From assembly GCA_037389465.1 (NCBI GenBank), contig JAZARR010000074.1, forward strand, positions 4,712,501 to 4,776,500: DNA of 64,000 bases. The letters run 5' to 3'. This DNA is from Baylisascaris procyonis. Taxonomy: Eukaryota; Nematoda; Chromadorea; Rhabditida; Ascarididae. Positions 51,491 through 63,518 of the stretch are shown piece after piece; the first letter of the stretch is position 1, and each line of letters begins with the position of its first letter. The notes below the pieces were generated by a model. The model had not been told where the DNA came from, made no database searches, and saw nothing but the letters and a program-made list of their open reading frames with translations. The position numbers and the translations under genes are program-made.

Positions 51491-54400
51491 ATTCACAAGT
51501 AATACTTTCTGCTCTCTCGACGGCGCCTCCTTCATTCGGCAATAAAAACACGCGCTCACTTTCCAAGTACCTTAGGTAAGCCACTGACTGAGGCTACTAG
51601 CTGGTGAAAATCTTCCGTTCATGTTGAATAGACTTGCTCCGTAGTATTGACATAGTGATTTGGTACTTTTTTAAAGTGACACCTGAGCTTCTTTGTGGTA
51701 TGCTGTGGCCTTAGCAGTGGGCTGTGAAATTGCTTATGGATTACAAATGCAGTTTAGTTTCTTATTTTCACTGCACTGCCGCATTTTCGAATTTCCAGCG
51801 CCTTAACCTTTATTTCACACGAACAAATCACATGCTTTCGAATGCGTTTTAAACGCTAACATATGATGTGATGGCGCGGACCGAGTTTTTTTTTTCAATT
51901 TTTGGTTGGGTTAAGCAAATACGCGCACTCGCTGTGCCCTTGAGAGGCAACTTGCAAACAACGAGTGAACGTAGAGTTCATCTTGCACAGTTTTCCTGTG
52001 GAAAATGATCATATGGGTGCGTGCGTCCTGTAAAAGTCGGGTGGATGAAGTTGAATCAAGCCAACTAACTCATCTCTCCTCGATCATTACTGATCCAACC
52101 AAGGAATGGCGTATAGGCGGTGGCTCTGGCTCGTTAGCAAAAACTGACCGTCAAAAATGTGAGGGACAAGTGAGCTCGAACGCTCGGACACCGCGGGATA
52201 TTCTTCGCAAAAAGGTTATGGCTGAGGAGCACACAGAACCATTCAGACTGAGCCAAAAATATGAACTTTTGATGGTAAAAAAATAGACGCAAAGAGCATT
52301 CAACTTGCTCAAATTTAGCATAAATGCTAAAATGCCAGAATTTATTAATTTTGTCTCAAAATTACCCACTTATCAACGAAGTAATGCGACACAGAAAACT
52401 TTGCGCCTTGAATTTATTAACTTTGTTGATGTTTATACGATTTCTTTATGCTTGAAAAATTGAGGAAAATATTTGAAACTATGTGTTTACTCTTTATGTG
52501 CTTAAGATACTGTATATAAGTTTTCGCCACATACTGTATCTATAACATTTCTACATGTCCGTTGTTTGTTTCTCGGTTTCCTTCACATTGCTGTAGTCTT
52601 TCTTTCGTTGACTAAATACCGTATGTTGTTGTTCATCGTATGCAGTTCAAAGTCATATTAAAAAAGTGTGAATGTGTTATTAATGGATGATGTGTACTGT
52701 GTATGTGTTTCCTTCGTAACCGGTTTTGTATCTCACCGTACGTATTCGTCTTTCGAAGCTTTGCGTTTCGGTCGATTCGCATAGCGTTATATAAATTGTT
52801 TTATCTCTCTAGTTCTACAATGAAAGGTATACTCATACTGCGTTTTCCTTTCTTAAATGTTCGTCTCAAAACGGTTGTCCACTCACACAAAACCGCATTG
52901 ACAGTGTTTCATCTTGCATTGTAGGGAATGCTACCAAGTCCCGGTGGCTTTGATAAAGTGGGACTTTAGCGGTTAGAAGTTGTTCGTTGGGTGTTCAGAC
53001 TTAGCTTAACCAATTCATTCTCGCTCACCGCCAAGGTATAGTATTCTTTTTTTTTGGTAATAAAACAACTAGGTTCATGCGCCCAGCATTCATTAATCAT
53101 AAGAGGCATGTACCTATTTATGGATTGCCATTGATAAATAAAGCTAGTTCTACGATCTGCTGTGGGAGTAGTTCCTCGATCCGCTACCATTGATGAGAAA
53201 CCGCACTACAAGTGGAAATCCAATTGTATTCTGATATAGATATTTACAGTATGTCATATCGTTCAGCATATCTGCAATATAATTACCTTCATGTCGAGGT
53301 ACGATGTTTGCTTGCGTAATTGCTTCGTTAATGAGCAATAGGAACAATAAACTCAGATGTTTATCAGCGTTTATTTCGTAGAGCACAATAAGAAACGCAG
53401 TCTTTTTTTGATGAAATGAGCAGTGAATACGAGAAGCAAACAGTGGATAGCAAAATTTTCCAAAAAAAGAGAGAGAAAAACAAAGGTAAAATTATGTGGA
53501 TAGAGTAAATAAACCTGAAACAAAGCTTGAAATGCAGAATGTGAATGACGGCGATGCAAATGACAAGGCAGTGAGTTTTACATTATTGTGTAAGTTGCAG
53601 AATAATAGGACGCTGAGGTTTCATTTAAAAATTCGCCACAGCCATGTAATTCGCTTCTCAACTCTGTCACTGTACACCACTTCTTCTGCAGTCTAAATGG
53701 GTCGTACTCACGTGCTTCATACTAAATTCCCTAGAAATAGCGTTAAGAGCTCAACACATTAAACGTGATGCGTCACCCCTCGTGCTTTAAAAAAATGAAC
53801 CTTTTTCTCAGGTCACATGCTGAACACTTCGAGGCCGATGTCGAGGCCGAGTAGACGACGATGATTCGACACACACACATTGAACCTACGGACAATTGCG
53901 CTTCCCTTTTGTACTCCCCGTGTCTTGCCTCACATTTATAGATAGGTTAGCTCTACTTTGACATCATCAAGGCATTGGTAGGCAGTTTTATGTGTCGCGT
54001 AGTGGCCCTTTCTCCTGCTTTGCAAGAAAGCAGTTGATCTGCATTCTGCTGATATCCCTTACATGCCCCTTACAGTTGTCTGTGAACGAACGTAGCATGC
54101 GATGAGGGGAAATGAAGTTCATCCTTATGTTTCGGTGGTTACGCTATTATCTGAGATGTTGCGAACATATTGACAATATAGATATCGGAGTTGTTTACTC
54201 GCTGTTGATCGCATTAAGTAACGAAATGGAAGGATACTACTTCCAACTCCTCGATTTGTATACATTGTAAGCATATCGCCATTATTACTGCAATAAATAT
54301 CACAAAATCTATGCCATAACTCTTTCACAGAACATATGAAAAGATTGGTAAATGATGCCATGCAGGCACAATAAGAAATCAGTTGACAAAAGGTGAAATA

Positions 54401-54804
54401 TTTGCATTTTGCCTCTCCAAAAGCCTTGATTATCCCGAATTTCCTTCATGTTCTACATCTCTATATTGCTGTGCATAGTAAAAGGTATGAAAACATGGCA
54501 GGAACATATTTATAGCAATGCATTTCGCCAAAACTTTGTTGATGAGCTATTGCAACGATGAATTTATATAGTCGGAAAGGGTGTGCTATAAGTTCGTTGT
54601 ATTATAACAACTCATGAGGGGTTCGCTTTAGGAAATGTTTGATAGGCTGGCGCAACACGATGAACATACAAAGGAAGGAAGTTACGCGCAAGATCAATTA
54701 TATGCACTCATCGACGAATGAGGTCATACTTCTAGATGATTATATCCATCTTTAAACGGGACGATGCCCAAATGCGCACTCTCCTTGTTGTATTTGACAG
54801 TCAT

Positions 54805-54853
54805 ATGATAATATTCCCATTTGTTTATCTCGTTTTCATCAATGTTCCTCAAG
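54805..54853 (+). other. Candidate signal-peptide exon of the matrix gene
   Basis: The ATG at 54805 opens 16 mostly hydrophobic codons and ends in phase 1 at a GTGAGC donor. This matches the phase-1 start of the first PAN exon and yields a cleavable-looking N terminus directly before the first PAN cysteine. An in-frame ATG at 54772 would add eleven residues. Another upstream exon could be the real start. Confidence 0.5.
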
Positions 54854-57800
54854 GTGAGCAGTATATTCTTTCTTTTTTCAACTGAAATCTCATACTTAAA
54901 AACGCTTCATTAAAAAAATTTTATGAATGTTTGAATTTTTCTGCGTGGGATCGTGCAATTTAATTCAGAAAATTTGGTTTTTCTAGGATACAGTGATTAC
55001 TCGTTTCACAATCCAGAAAAACAATTGAAATATTCAAGTTTTTGACAGTGTAAGGGCACCTTTTGTGCTGATATCATTTACATAATACCATTACTCTCTC
55101 TATGCTTACCTAACCTAATTGACATTACCTTGTTCAATTATGAGCGAAAAAGTTTTGTTCCAGATGGGTAGACTAGTGTGGAAGTAAATGCTGCAATTTG
55201 TGCCTCACATAGATTATATTTTGGAATATTTCAATAGATGTTTGATCACTCACGTATGCCGTACTTCTAATGCATTAGCGTGATATACACATGTGAATTA
55301 TGATGTAACTGTCAAATTAGCCAGTATTGATGAATGAAGTGGATGATAATCGCTGGTCGAAACTATTGCTGAGCAGGAAATCGATGAGTGCTAAGCTACA
55401 CTAGTTTGTGGATCTCTCAATGCTATCTTCTGAAAGTTATCTGTTCGCGTTTCACTCGTTCGTTCAGATGGCTGGTTTTCCGTGAACTTTCAGCGTTACA
55501 TGAAAGGAAAACAGCAGAAGTCTTATGTCGATTCAGTCGATGTGTTGAAGAGTTAGAGTCGTCTTGTTTGTTTTTGAGTATTGTTTTCAAAGGGAGATGG
55601 AGATTTGACAAAAATTCCTTTATATTCGATATTAGCTCAATGAAAAATAATTGCAGCGTGTGGATTTATTTGTGTGAAACCAAATGTAACAACCTATTTG
55701 CGAACCGAAGGATATACATTAAAGCAACAATCCACAAATAACGTCTCAGATGTAACGTTGCATGAATGCGCTTCACTATGCACCAAGGTTAGCTAATTCT
55801 TATAAAAAGTTTAATGTAGTGAAAGTAAGTTTACATCAATCAAAGTTGTTCTACACTTTGCATTCAGCCTCAAACGTTTACATCATTGTGCTCATGAACG
55901 TTTCTGCGCTAGAAATTTCTCGTCAATGGCAATTTGAAAAAAAAATTTTTGGAGGAAGTATTTTAGAATGATCCCATTTCCCGCTATCCACTGGGATAAA
56001 GCTGTAGCAATGCGATAAAAATCTTTGTGAACATTAGAAAATGAAGTTATCTTCAAGCGTTAGTCAGCTGCATATTGTTCTAAGGCTGTAAAATTTCCAT
56101 TTCATCTTATGAGCAATGACCCTGAAATCTTGAAGTTAAAGCTTGCATAGAATCTGGCTTACTTCAGAGTGCTGAGTGTGGCTCCTTCCAATACAACTCA
56201 TCAGAGCTCCGATGCGCTCTGAGCAATACAGCAGGAATGCCTTCCGATGGTGCATCGCTCTTGGCGAAGGCATATGATTCCGTGCTCTTCCAGAAAATCT
56301 GCATTGAAAGTACTTTTCAACCCTCTGCATTTATTCATTCACCAAATAGAACTGCACTGTTGTTCAAGAGAAACAACCAGCAGTTTCTTCTTTCTACCAA
56401 AGGGAATGTCAGCACTAAATAGTCGTGAAATAAACTGAGCACAATTATAACATTGGCGACCGTCGATAAAACCTTTCAAAGAAAGAATTTCCGAACCTAT
56501 TTTGCGCTGCAGTGTCATAGGCGCTCAATTGATAGCATAACTTATCACAAATTGAGGAGTATACCTTATCAGTCGTATGAGGAAAGGGTGACCATGAGAC
56601 CGCTCAAAAATTTAAAATTTCACTTCATCAGAGAAAGAGCAAAGATTAGTCCTCGTTTGTGCGTTTAATATGGCGGCGAATAAGGTTTATGTCGAGGTGG
56701 TGCAGTAATATAAATGTTCTCCGTTTAGCTTCATCGTTATGCCCATCTCCGTATGCGTTTGAACGTTATCCACGTCATTTGCTGGTTGGAAGCGCACTCG
56801 AGGTTCGAATATCTTCTTATATTTTCCCTACTAAGCAACAGCCTTTGTAAGATACTCTTCATATGCTGTAGATCTCAATTCGCCAAATGAAATATTGAAA
56901 ATTTGCAAAATAGCTTCTGAAAACATTCATCAAACTTTCAAGAAATCCTTTACTGAAAAAAAAAAACAAACAAACAAATAAATTCCTTTTAATGACCGAT
57001 CAGGAAACGCGACATCAAAAACTCTTATGATCGGAATATTCGAGTTTTAGTTGGGAAAAATGAAACGTTGGGAAGAAGATAGTTCTTTTGGTCCACCTCG
57101 TCTTTATTTCTTTCTGACGCATTTTCTGACGTATCCTTTTGTTGGCAGCTAAACTGCTTTTGCTCATAATCTGCTTCTACTACAATCTGTGCCTACGTAA
57201 TATTTGTGAATTTCATTCACTCCTATTTTCTGCGTTATTTGCAACTTCAACCAAGGAATTTCATCCAGAATCAAGCTGTGCCGTGGAACAATTTGATTGA
57301 TTTAAGGACACCCTCACTTTCTTTGCAGTCCTCCTTCAATTACACTTCCGACCCCACCTCTGAAATCATTTTGTGGATTTTCTATGGGGTGCTAATTTTT
57401 AAGATTTGTGCAGAACTTCGGTCGGAATATTTTTAATGAACACCTTTCCAAGAATTCATGACCTGTTTTAAGTTAAAATTTACATGAGATATGAAACAGT
57501 GCAATCCTCACTAATCGTGATTTTTCCTAGATTTAACTGAAGGCTTTGCAAATTAAGGAATTGTTAACTGTTAAGGATATTCCGCATTGTAAAAAAACAG
57601 TTAAAGTTTTGAAGGTTATTCATACTGAAGGGATATCGAACTGTTTAGCGTTCTGCCTCGAGGCAAAGAAGTCATTGCAAATCGAATGCAGGTGAGTCAC
57701 AATAGTCGACTCAAACAAATTTCACCGTGCGTCTGTTTTCTGAACTACTAAAGTTCGATTTCTTCAGCTCTGATATTTGCCCCGAAAACGTGAAATAGTT

Positions 57801-60800
57801 TATAAAAATTGTTGTTCCGTGATTACTGGATTTTAAATTTTTGTTTAAGTGAGGATGACGACTTCTTGTAGCAGATTAGCTTTCTGAAATGAAGGCCGCT
57901 AAGAGAAGAAATTATAAGCGTAAGTTGGACCCATCGATACTCTCTAATTGAATCGCCATTCCTATAAACAGCAATCATTTAGAAAGAAATAATGGATTCT
58001 TTCAAGCATTCATGAATCCTAACGATGGAACCCTATTCAAACAATTGGGATATGCAACATCCTTTGCGCGCAATATTTGTCTCTTTGTGTTTTCTTTTTC
58101 TACGAATGGAAATAGTATCTCACAGTGTATTTGTGCTGATTTATTGCAATCTTTTCAGTATATTTCCAGGTCGGTGATTTATTATTATGGGACAGGTGAG
58201 TGCATTCTAAATCGAGACAGTCGGTTGTCATTGCCACATCTTTTTATCAACGATAGCACTCAACTCGGAGCTGATTATTTCGATAACATATGTTTAGACG
58301 GTTGGCCGTTGAGTTAATTTTGAACGTTATTTGTTATTGAAAGCCTTTTAAGAAACTGATCACTGCAAGGAATATTGGAGATGCAGTCTCCTTGCTAATC
58401 TCTCTATAAGTTAAGCTGCTTCTCCTGCATAAGATCCCCGTTCATTAATAGAACAGAATTTTTCCACGTAAAAATACTTTGTAATATCAAACTGATTCAG
58501 GACTACAAACGCAGTTGTGCTGATAAAAACTGCAGGAAAGGAAAATGTCGTTTTTAAGGAGAACCATTCGTGGTTGACGCAAGAAGATCTCTTTTTTGAT
58601 TTTTTAGCTGCGAGGTCTTTTCAACTCGCAGTTACTCTTTATTTGGAGCGCTGAGGTTTTCAGCATATCCACATTTTTTATTTCTCAACGTGATCCGAGG
58701 AAAATAATATGGAGAAAAAAGACGCATGAATATAGTCATATTTTCCGGTCTAGACAAAGTTTGAACCAAACAACTTTCCTTTGCCGACCATCGCCTTCCC
58801 CTATCCCTTAGCTCTTTACGTTCTGTCAATTCATTCGATATTCCCAGTCACTCCATCGTAAGAATCTGAGCGATGGGAAGGACAACTGCTGCATTTCCAG
58901 CAGCACTCCTTGCTCCGTTTCAAATAAAGGCAAGCGAAGGAAATTCGGTAGCCTCTCTCAGATTTGTTCCTTTATTCCGTTTTGTCGGATAACTGCGCTA
59001 TAAGGAGCTTTGAACATCTGGAGTTTCTTTATAGTTAGGTTTTGAACCCCTCTAAGGCTAAAACCCATAATATCCTTCTTTCATGCGAGCGATCGCTCAC
59101 ATCAATAAGAGCATATTGTGATGACCTCATATCCTGTCCTCAAAGCTCTTATAATTGCGAAATTTTATCGAAGGATTCATAATCAACAATCAGTTTAGTT
59201 CTGCACCTCAACGTTCTTTTCTAACAGATAAATCTCTTTCAGTGAATTGTCTGGAAGGATCATCAATGCATTGGATCAACATCGAACCATTCGAAATCAG
59301 TGACCGCAACGATCTCATTCTAGAGGATGTGACCAAGGAAGAATGCCTAAAAAGTTGTCTTGTAAGATGAAAAGAGAACATTCGTTTGCTGTACGCTGCT
59401 TCAAGGCTCATATAACCGACAAACTTTCAGCATACTATTTTCTATAATGCGAATTAATTTTCCACACAATACCCTATAATTGATCACGGAAGAAGTCTGA
59501 AAATTATGCGTTATTATGCCGCAAAATTCAGGTTATTTCGGATAATAAGTAGCAATGTCAAAGATTCTTTTTTTCACATCAGTGAAAGGTCTGAATATGT
59601 AATGATCAAAGGAAATGATGCAGCAAGAAAACATATTCTCGTTGGAAATCATCTTCAATCAGAGAACATCAGTGAGAAAACAAAAAACCGTTGCGATTTT
59701 ATTCTTATAAATTCAAATTTGGTTTCGATTCAAAACGAATCTTTTTGCAGTTCGGATAACGAAAAGTACTCTATAATATACATAAGAGACAACAGCATTA
59801 GTATTGATAGAATAGTAACAGTTAATGAAAAAACTTTCTCGCATAATTGTGCTTTCAGGAGAATTCTGTACGTGGTTATCCATTCCCTTGTAAAGTATTC
59901 ACCTATACTGAAAATAAATCAACATGTCATCTTACCGTTGAATCTGGTATCGCTCGTGGAAGAGCAGTACACAAGGAAAGGCCTCTTGTCACGGAAGAAA
60001 AATATTACGAGAAAATATGCCTCCATGGTAACTTTTAATTCTTCGCTATTTTGTTGCCTCTTTTGTAGCAAATGCTTTTTATTATTGGAAATCATTACCA
60101 AAAATAAACTGAAATTTATAAGCATTGCATACACTCGTTGTGATTATTAAAATTCCTCAATATGTTTTAAGGAACACCGGCGTGTGGAGAAGTGAGCTTC
60201 CGATATATCGCTCATTATGCGCTTACAAATGTGCCAACTCAGGTTACATTATTTTCGAAATATTTTACCCGATGTCTCACTCAATTCTATTGCAAAATAT
60301 TCTGCTGTATTAATGTTGTAGATATTATCAACAACGAGTGTCACCGCGTGCCTTGAGGCATGTCTGAAAGCAGAGAGACGATGCATTGCGGCAATGTTTT
60401 TTCACAAGAAGGTTACTATAACAGTTGCTTATTCGAAATAATAATTGCAATTTCTGTTCGGAATTTTTCAAAGTTAGCAGTTGAAAGCTTAAAGATCATG
60501 GAAAACTTGTGAAATCATCCATTATGCTCGAATCGACTTGAACGATTATTTTCGAATTTTGCAATTGTTGGATTCGTTCGATTTACAGCAGATTGTTTGT
60601 AGCTGTTTAGCTGTTGCGAGTTGTGGGCAAATCATCGTTTATAGAAATGTCAACAAATAAATAATATTTCCCTTTACCATTGGGAGCTTCCATCTTTCGC
60701 CGATTATCTTGAGATGCTACTAGTTCATCAGTGAAAATGATAGAGGCGGTATTTGAAAAATAAAAATTATTTGGCCGTCAAAAATTTTAATATCAGCTGT

Positions 60801-63518
60801 GGAAATTCATGCAAGTTGCTTCAGGATGAATGTGCAATAGCGAGCGGATCGCAATTTTTCGATTCGAAACAACTTAGCTTTCAAGCAGAGGTAAACACTC
60901 TCTTTCTGCATTCTCACCAAAGTTTTATAGCGATTATGTGGGTAGTGCATAAAAGAGCGGTAAAATACAATAACACATACACACATGACTGTAAATGATG
61001 AAAAAAATAACGTATTTTGGGGTTGCGGATTCTTTCTATATGCCTTAGCGTATTCTTTTAGCGTATTTTCATCAATATTGAACGCAATTTGTAATGGAAA
61101 TTACATGATGAGCATGTGCATCAATAAGGTACGACGAACACGATTTGGAAGATTTGGATCCACAACTTATGTACAACTTCAATTTTCCCAAAATTTCCAT
61201 AGAAATTGCAATATATGCTATCGTAGGAATTTTATATCATAGAATTACTGAATAGCAGTGCAATTAATTCCAGATCATATTACTGAATAAAAAACCTTGA
61301 GTATCCAAATCACGAATTGTAGGCTATGTTTTTACATGTATGTCTATTTTACAGGTGGATTACTACGATAATGTGTGTGATTATATTGATGGATTAGAGA
61401 TGAGTGACCAAGACGAAGCTATCGAAGAATTTCCTCCTGTTGTGGTGATAAGAGAGCCACTGAACGTACAACTCCCAAGACGAGCTCAAACTAATCCGCA
61501 CGTTATTGTCGAAAATATTGCAATTTTAAACGATTCTACTATGGACAAAAGGGGTAACTATGAACATTGAATGTCTGCTTGTGACAATACAATGCATCCA
61601 ATCAAATCGTATGCTGTATCTCATCGACCGGTCATTATTCACCATTAACAATGTTGAGGACATAAATTCTCAATGCTATTTTAGTACAATCGACTGACAT
61701 TGAGCATCTTCAAATCAAAAGAAAAACATTGAAATTCACAATTTTCACCGCAAATTGAGTACTCCTCATAGCGTTCAACGTCCAAACAAACGATGGAAAA
61801 CAGATATTCTATTAAATCACATTTTGGATATTACGAAGAAATCCCGAATATTGAAAAAAAAAAATCTGGAGTTTTTTTTTGTAGTCATAAAATGCACTAG
61901 CATGTGATACTAGGATGCTATCAAAGAAATGTGATGTAATCAAAACAGAGTGTTAGTGACGACTGTAGCACAACATCTTCTTCCACCATCTGTTTTGGCC
62001 GCTAGTTCTCTACCGAACAAACTTGCTATTAGTATGGGACTTCACCATTAGTAAACTAAAAACTTCATTTCACTAGATCACCATATCAGAAATGTTGGCT
62101 GCAAGAAGAAAAATAACGAATATGCTGGAAATAGTAGATGAAGAGGTAAGATTTGTCATCACTTTGTAAGATCATACGTAAAGACACCTGTTATCATTCA
62201 ACGAAATGATTTGCTCGCATTCGTTATGAGAGTTTGCAGAGGTGGAAACCGAATGTCACGTTGACGGCATTGTTGTTACTGTACGATTTGCATCGGCAAT
62301 CACAGGTGCAATCTATATAAAAGATCACTTCTCAACATGTCGCAGCGAATTCAAAAATGTCACAAAGGCCATCTTGAATATTGAATTACCTTCTCTACAC
62401 GACGATAATCCACCTTGTCCAGCAGAGGAAATCGTTAGTTTATTTCGATAATATTCCTCGCATTAAAACATGAAGAAAGCTTATGTCTGAGCATGTTTCA
62501 CCGAGTGAATCGTTTGGTTGAACACCGCCTGGAATGGTGGAGTATAAAGAGCGAACTGCAGAAGTACTGTTTGGAAGTACCGTGTAACAGAATATATGAA
62601 GGTGATGAGAAAAGTGTCATCTGTCGTTTTCTCTTTCTTTCTGGGTATTCGTACATTCGATCAGTGTGAATCGTAAAATTGCGAAAAGTGCATACTGTGC
62701 TTCTCTCTGTGGGATTTTCCACATATTCTGAGATACTGCTTACGTGAATTTCAAGATTGAATTCATTTATTTCAGGTGGATCAGACTGCGCGCTGTGTTT
62801 AAATTTTCGCGCACGTTTTTCACATGCTTTCTTCTTAAGGAAAGTCACATCCGTCTGCATTGTGTTTGCACAAATTTGGCCATTGACCATGCAAATCAAG
62901 CCGGTTATAAAGAAGATAAATGTTCGGAGCTACAGACTAGAGATCTCATAAGCTAGGTTCACATCGAGGGATAAAATTTTTTTACGGGCCACCAAAATCC
63001 TGGATCTCAGGGATAAGCGATGGGGAGTCGCGGGCCGCGAACCATATGAACCTCGAGAGTTGAATCATGGAAAAGCGCAAACTCGCCACACATTTCATTA
63101 TGTATTACACGCACCTAAATTGCTCAAATTTTGGGATACACATTTCGCCTTGCAATGCTATCGGATCCGGTGGAAAATGAAATTTTTCAAAGATGCTCTT
63201 ATTCCATCGACATCTCCGCATCCTTAAGGGCTAACGGAGGGTTTCTTGAAGAAATTGTCTATAAATTTTCGATCGTAAATGAAATGCCAAATGTTGCCTT
63301 TATCGCTTTCCCGGTTCCCATGATGGATTCGGGCAACCCTCTGTAGTTCTTGCTTATTTCTGTGTGGCTTTTCAGAAGCCATCGGTTTGGTCATTCATAG
63401 TTGTGGTGCAGAGGAATGGTCTAGATGTGCCTGCAGTGATGACCGATATGGATCGCGTGTTCAACGTCTCATGCGATTATTCGAAAGTTGATATTAGCAC
63501 AGCTAAAGCTGCACTAAA
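54805..63518 (+). CDS. NOAH/NompA-type PAN-ZP extracellular-matrix protein, 3' part beyond window
   Basis: Secreted apical matrix (cuticle or sensory-organ) protein by family. Exons: 54805-54853 (tentative), 55657-55787, 56168-56309, 56729-56802, 57615-57691, 58170-58300, 59243-59361, 59859-60027, 60172-60242, 60322-60411, 60825-60890, 61355-61553, 62090-62145, 62242-62433 and 63376-63518. All junctions keep the frame; the last exon ends in phase 2 at GTAAGT. The order is a hydrophobic N terminus (MIIFPFVYLVFINVPQ, signal-peptide-like), four PAN/Apple domains at about residues 18-106, 112-200, 203-296 and 300-390, an acidic then basic linker, and a ZP N-terminal half from about 463. The closing motif VMTDMDRVFNVSCDYSKV is typical of NOAH-like ZP domains. 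Whether it matches noah-1 or noah-2 is not decided. The start exon and the donors at 58300 and 56309 are the weakest points. Confidence 0.85.
55494..55577 (+). other. Possible symmetric cassette exon of the matrix gene
   Basis: The segment follows a GTGAACTTTCAG acceptor, starts and ends in phase 1 (GTATTG donor) and would insert 28 residues. These include a Cys-x5-Cys-x7-Cys pattern (LCRFSRCVEE...SSC) that resembles the first half of a PAN domain. It could be skipped without a frame change. There is no matching second PAN half, so it may not be coding. Confidence 0.3.
55657..56309 (+). other. PAN/Apple domain A (two exons)
   Basis: Exons 55657-55787 and 56168-56309. The first half carries CGF and HECASLC. 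The second carries AECGSFQYNSSELRCALS and ends FQKICIE, the usual PAN closing motif. The internal intron is phase 0. Both flanking introns are phase 1. Confidence 0.8.
56729..58300 (+). other. PAN/Apple domain B (three exons)
   Basis: Exons 56729-56802, 57615-57691 and 58170-58300. Key pieces are LCPSPYAFERYPRHLL, ISNCLAFCLEA, YYYGTGECILNRDSRL and the closing DYFDNICLD. The acceptor GTTTTGAAG at 57614 is weak, but its position and phase are the same as in domain D. Confidence 0.75.
59243..60027 (+). other. PAN/Apple domain C (two exons)
   Basis: Exons 59243-59361 and 59859-60027. The first has VNCLEGSSMHW and EECLKSCL. The second has FPCKVFTYTENKSTCHLT and the closing EKYYEKICLH. Splice sites are good (GTAAGA, CTTTCAG). 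The intron between them is covered by a long ORF in another frame. Confidence 0.85.
60172..61400 (+). other. PAN/Apple domain D (spread over four exons)
   Basis: Exons 60172-60242, 60322-60411, 60825-60890 and the start of 61355-61553. Pieces are PACGEVSFRYIAHYAL, TACLEACLKAERRC, DECAIASGSQFFDSK and the closing VDYYDNVCDY. All internal introns are phase 0. Confidence 0.8.
62242..63518 (+). other. Start of ZP domain (two exons, incomplete)
   Basis: Exon 62242-62433 has ECHVDGIVVTVRFAS, TGAIYIKDHFSTC and NPPCPAEEI. Exon 63376-63518 has KPSVWSFIVVVQRNG and then VMTDMDRVFNVSC. Joined directly they give the expected ZP-N layout, so the ORFs inside the 0.94 kb intron are not exons. The rest of the ZP domain and any membrane anchor lie beyond the window. 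Confidence 0.82.

Larger units (their letters stand above)
50412..54804. other. Intergenic region between zinc-finger and matrix genes
   Basis: No exon chain was found. A 93-codon + strand frame (52005-52286) is GC-richer and hydrophilic but has no convincing splice partners. The interval contains a 20-base-period GGTCA repeat and a tRNA-like A/B box pair (listed separately). The promoter of the matrix gene is presumably in the last kilobase, with no recognised element. Confidence 0.5.

Noticed and set aside
57206..57436. 76-codon + strand ORF within the matrix gene
   Set aside because: It has no PAN cysteine pattern and no phase match with the neighbouring PAN B exons.
62744..62956. Two overlapping ORFs inside the ZP-domain intron
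   Set aside because: Skipping them joins the two ZP exons in phase and gives the expected ZP-N sequence. Including them breaks the domain.
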